Of a stretch of 64,000 nt of DNA, positions 63,946 through 64,000 are shown in pieces. The translations under genes and the position numbers were made by a program. Under the pieces are notes generated by a model that was not told the DNA's origin, made no database searches, and saw nothing but the letters and a program-made list of their open reading frames with translations. The stretch is from positions 4,774,001 through 4,838,000 of the forward strand of contig CM066288.1 in assembly GCA_033816765.1 (NCBI GenBank), written 5' to 3'. Position 1 is the first letter of the stretch, and each line of letters begins with the position of its first letter. The stretch comes from Nothopassalora personata (taxonomy: Eukaryota; Ascomycota; Dothideomycetes; Mycosphaerellales; Mycosphaerellaceae).

Positions 63946-64000
63946 GATAACTAGGATTCACTATCAGTGAGATCGTAAGAGCTGGCTATCTCGTGGTGCC

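Overview
The window looks like nuclear DNA of a filamentous ascomycete, probably a dothideomycete (inference). Genes are compact, introns are mostly 49-70 nt with GT-AG ends and CTAAC- or CTGAC-like branch sites, and gene content is typical of Pezizomycotina. Two relics show TGG-to-TAG/TAA decay, the footprint of repeat-induced point mutation (RIP). Introns were inferred by eye from splice motifs, reading frame and protein continuity; none is confirmed by transcripts.

Region 1-22.5 kb. Contents are the 5' end of a DIP2/CPS1-type AMP-binding protein, a ferric reductase, a small Myb-like protein, phosphatidylinositol synthase (PIS1), carnitine acetyltransferase with a C-terminal ARL peroxisomal signal, mitochondrial malate dehydrogenase, a 51-codon fragment of a Gfo/Idh oxidoreductase, EMC7 and a small secreted protein. 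Three weaker spliced genes lie at 11.4-13.9 kb.

Region 22.7-51.4 kb. Contents are a RIP-decayed relic, a HET-domain remnant, an intact Gfo/Idh oxidoreductase, a CofD/UPF0052 protein, a probable complex I accessory subunit, an SHG1/BOD1-domain RS-rich protein, an ART-type arrestin with three PPxY motifs, an ACMSD-like decarboxylase, DNA ligase IV, IRS4 (EH domain) and the U-box cyclophilin CYP8/PPIL2. Two adjacent broken copies of a dynamin-like GTPase follow, then a secreted exopolygalacturonase (GH28).

Region 51.9-64 kb is transposon-rich. A structurally complete 7,167-bp Ty3/gypsy chromovirus (51,997-59,163) has 435-bp LTRs that differ at one base and a 5-bp target duplication. Unusual traits are an ATGA overlap of the gag stop and pol start, a likely self-priming primer site, an antisense tRNA-like sequence just after pol, and an antisense cysteine-rich/coiled-coil ORF before the 3' LTR. 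Next to it lies a heavily RIP-mutated element, then a palindromic tandem repeat, then an unrecognised ~967-codon reading frame broken by two frameshifts and one stop.

Most conserved genes are housekeeping genes. CAT2 and MDH are adjacent and both serve acetyl/reductant shuttling between organelles, but nothing here shows a biosynthetic cluster. The most unusual part is the retrotransposon with its antisense cargo.
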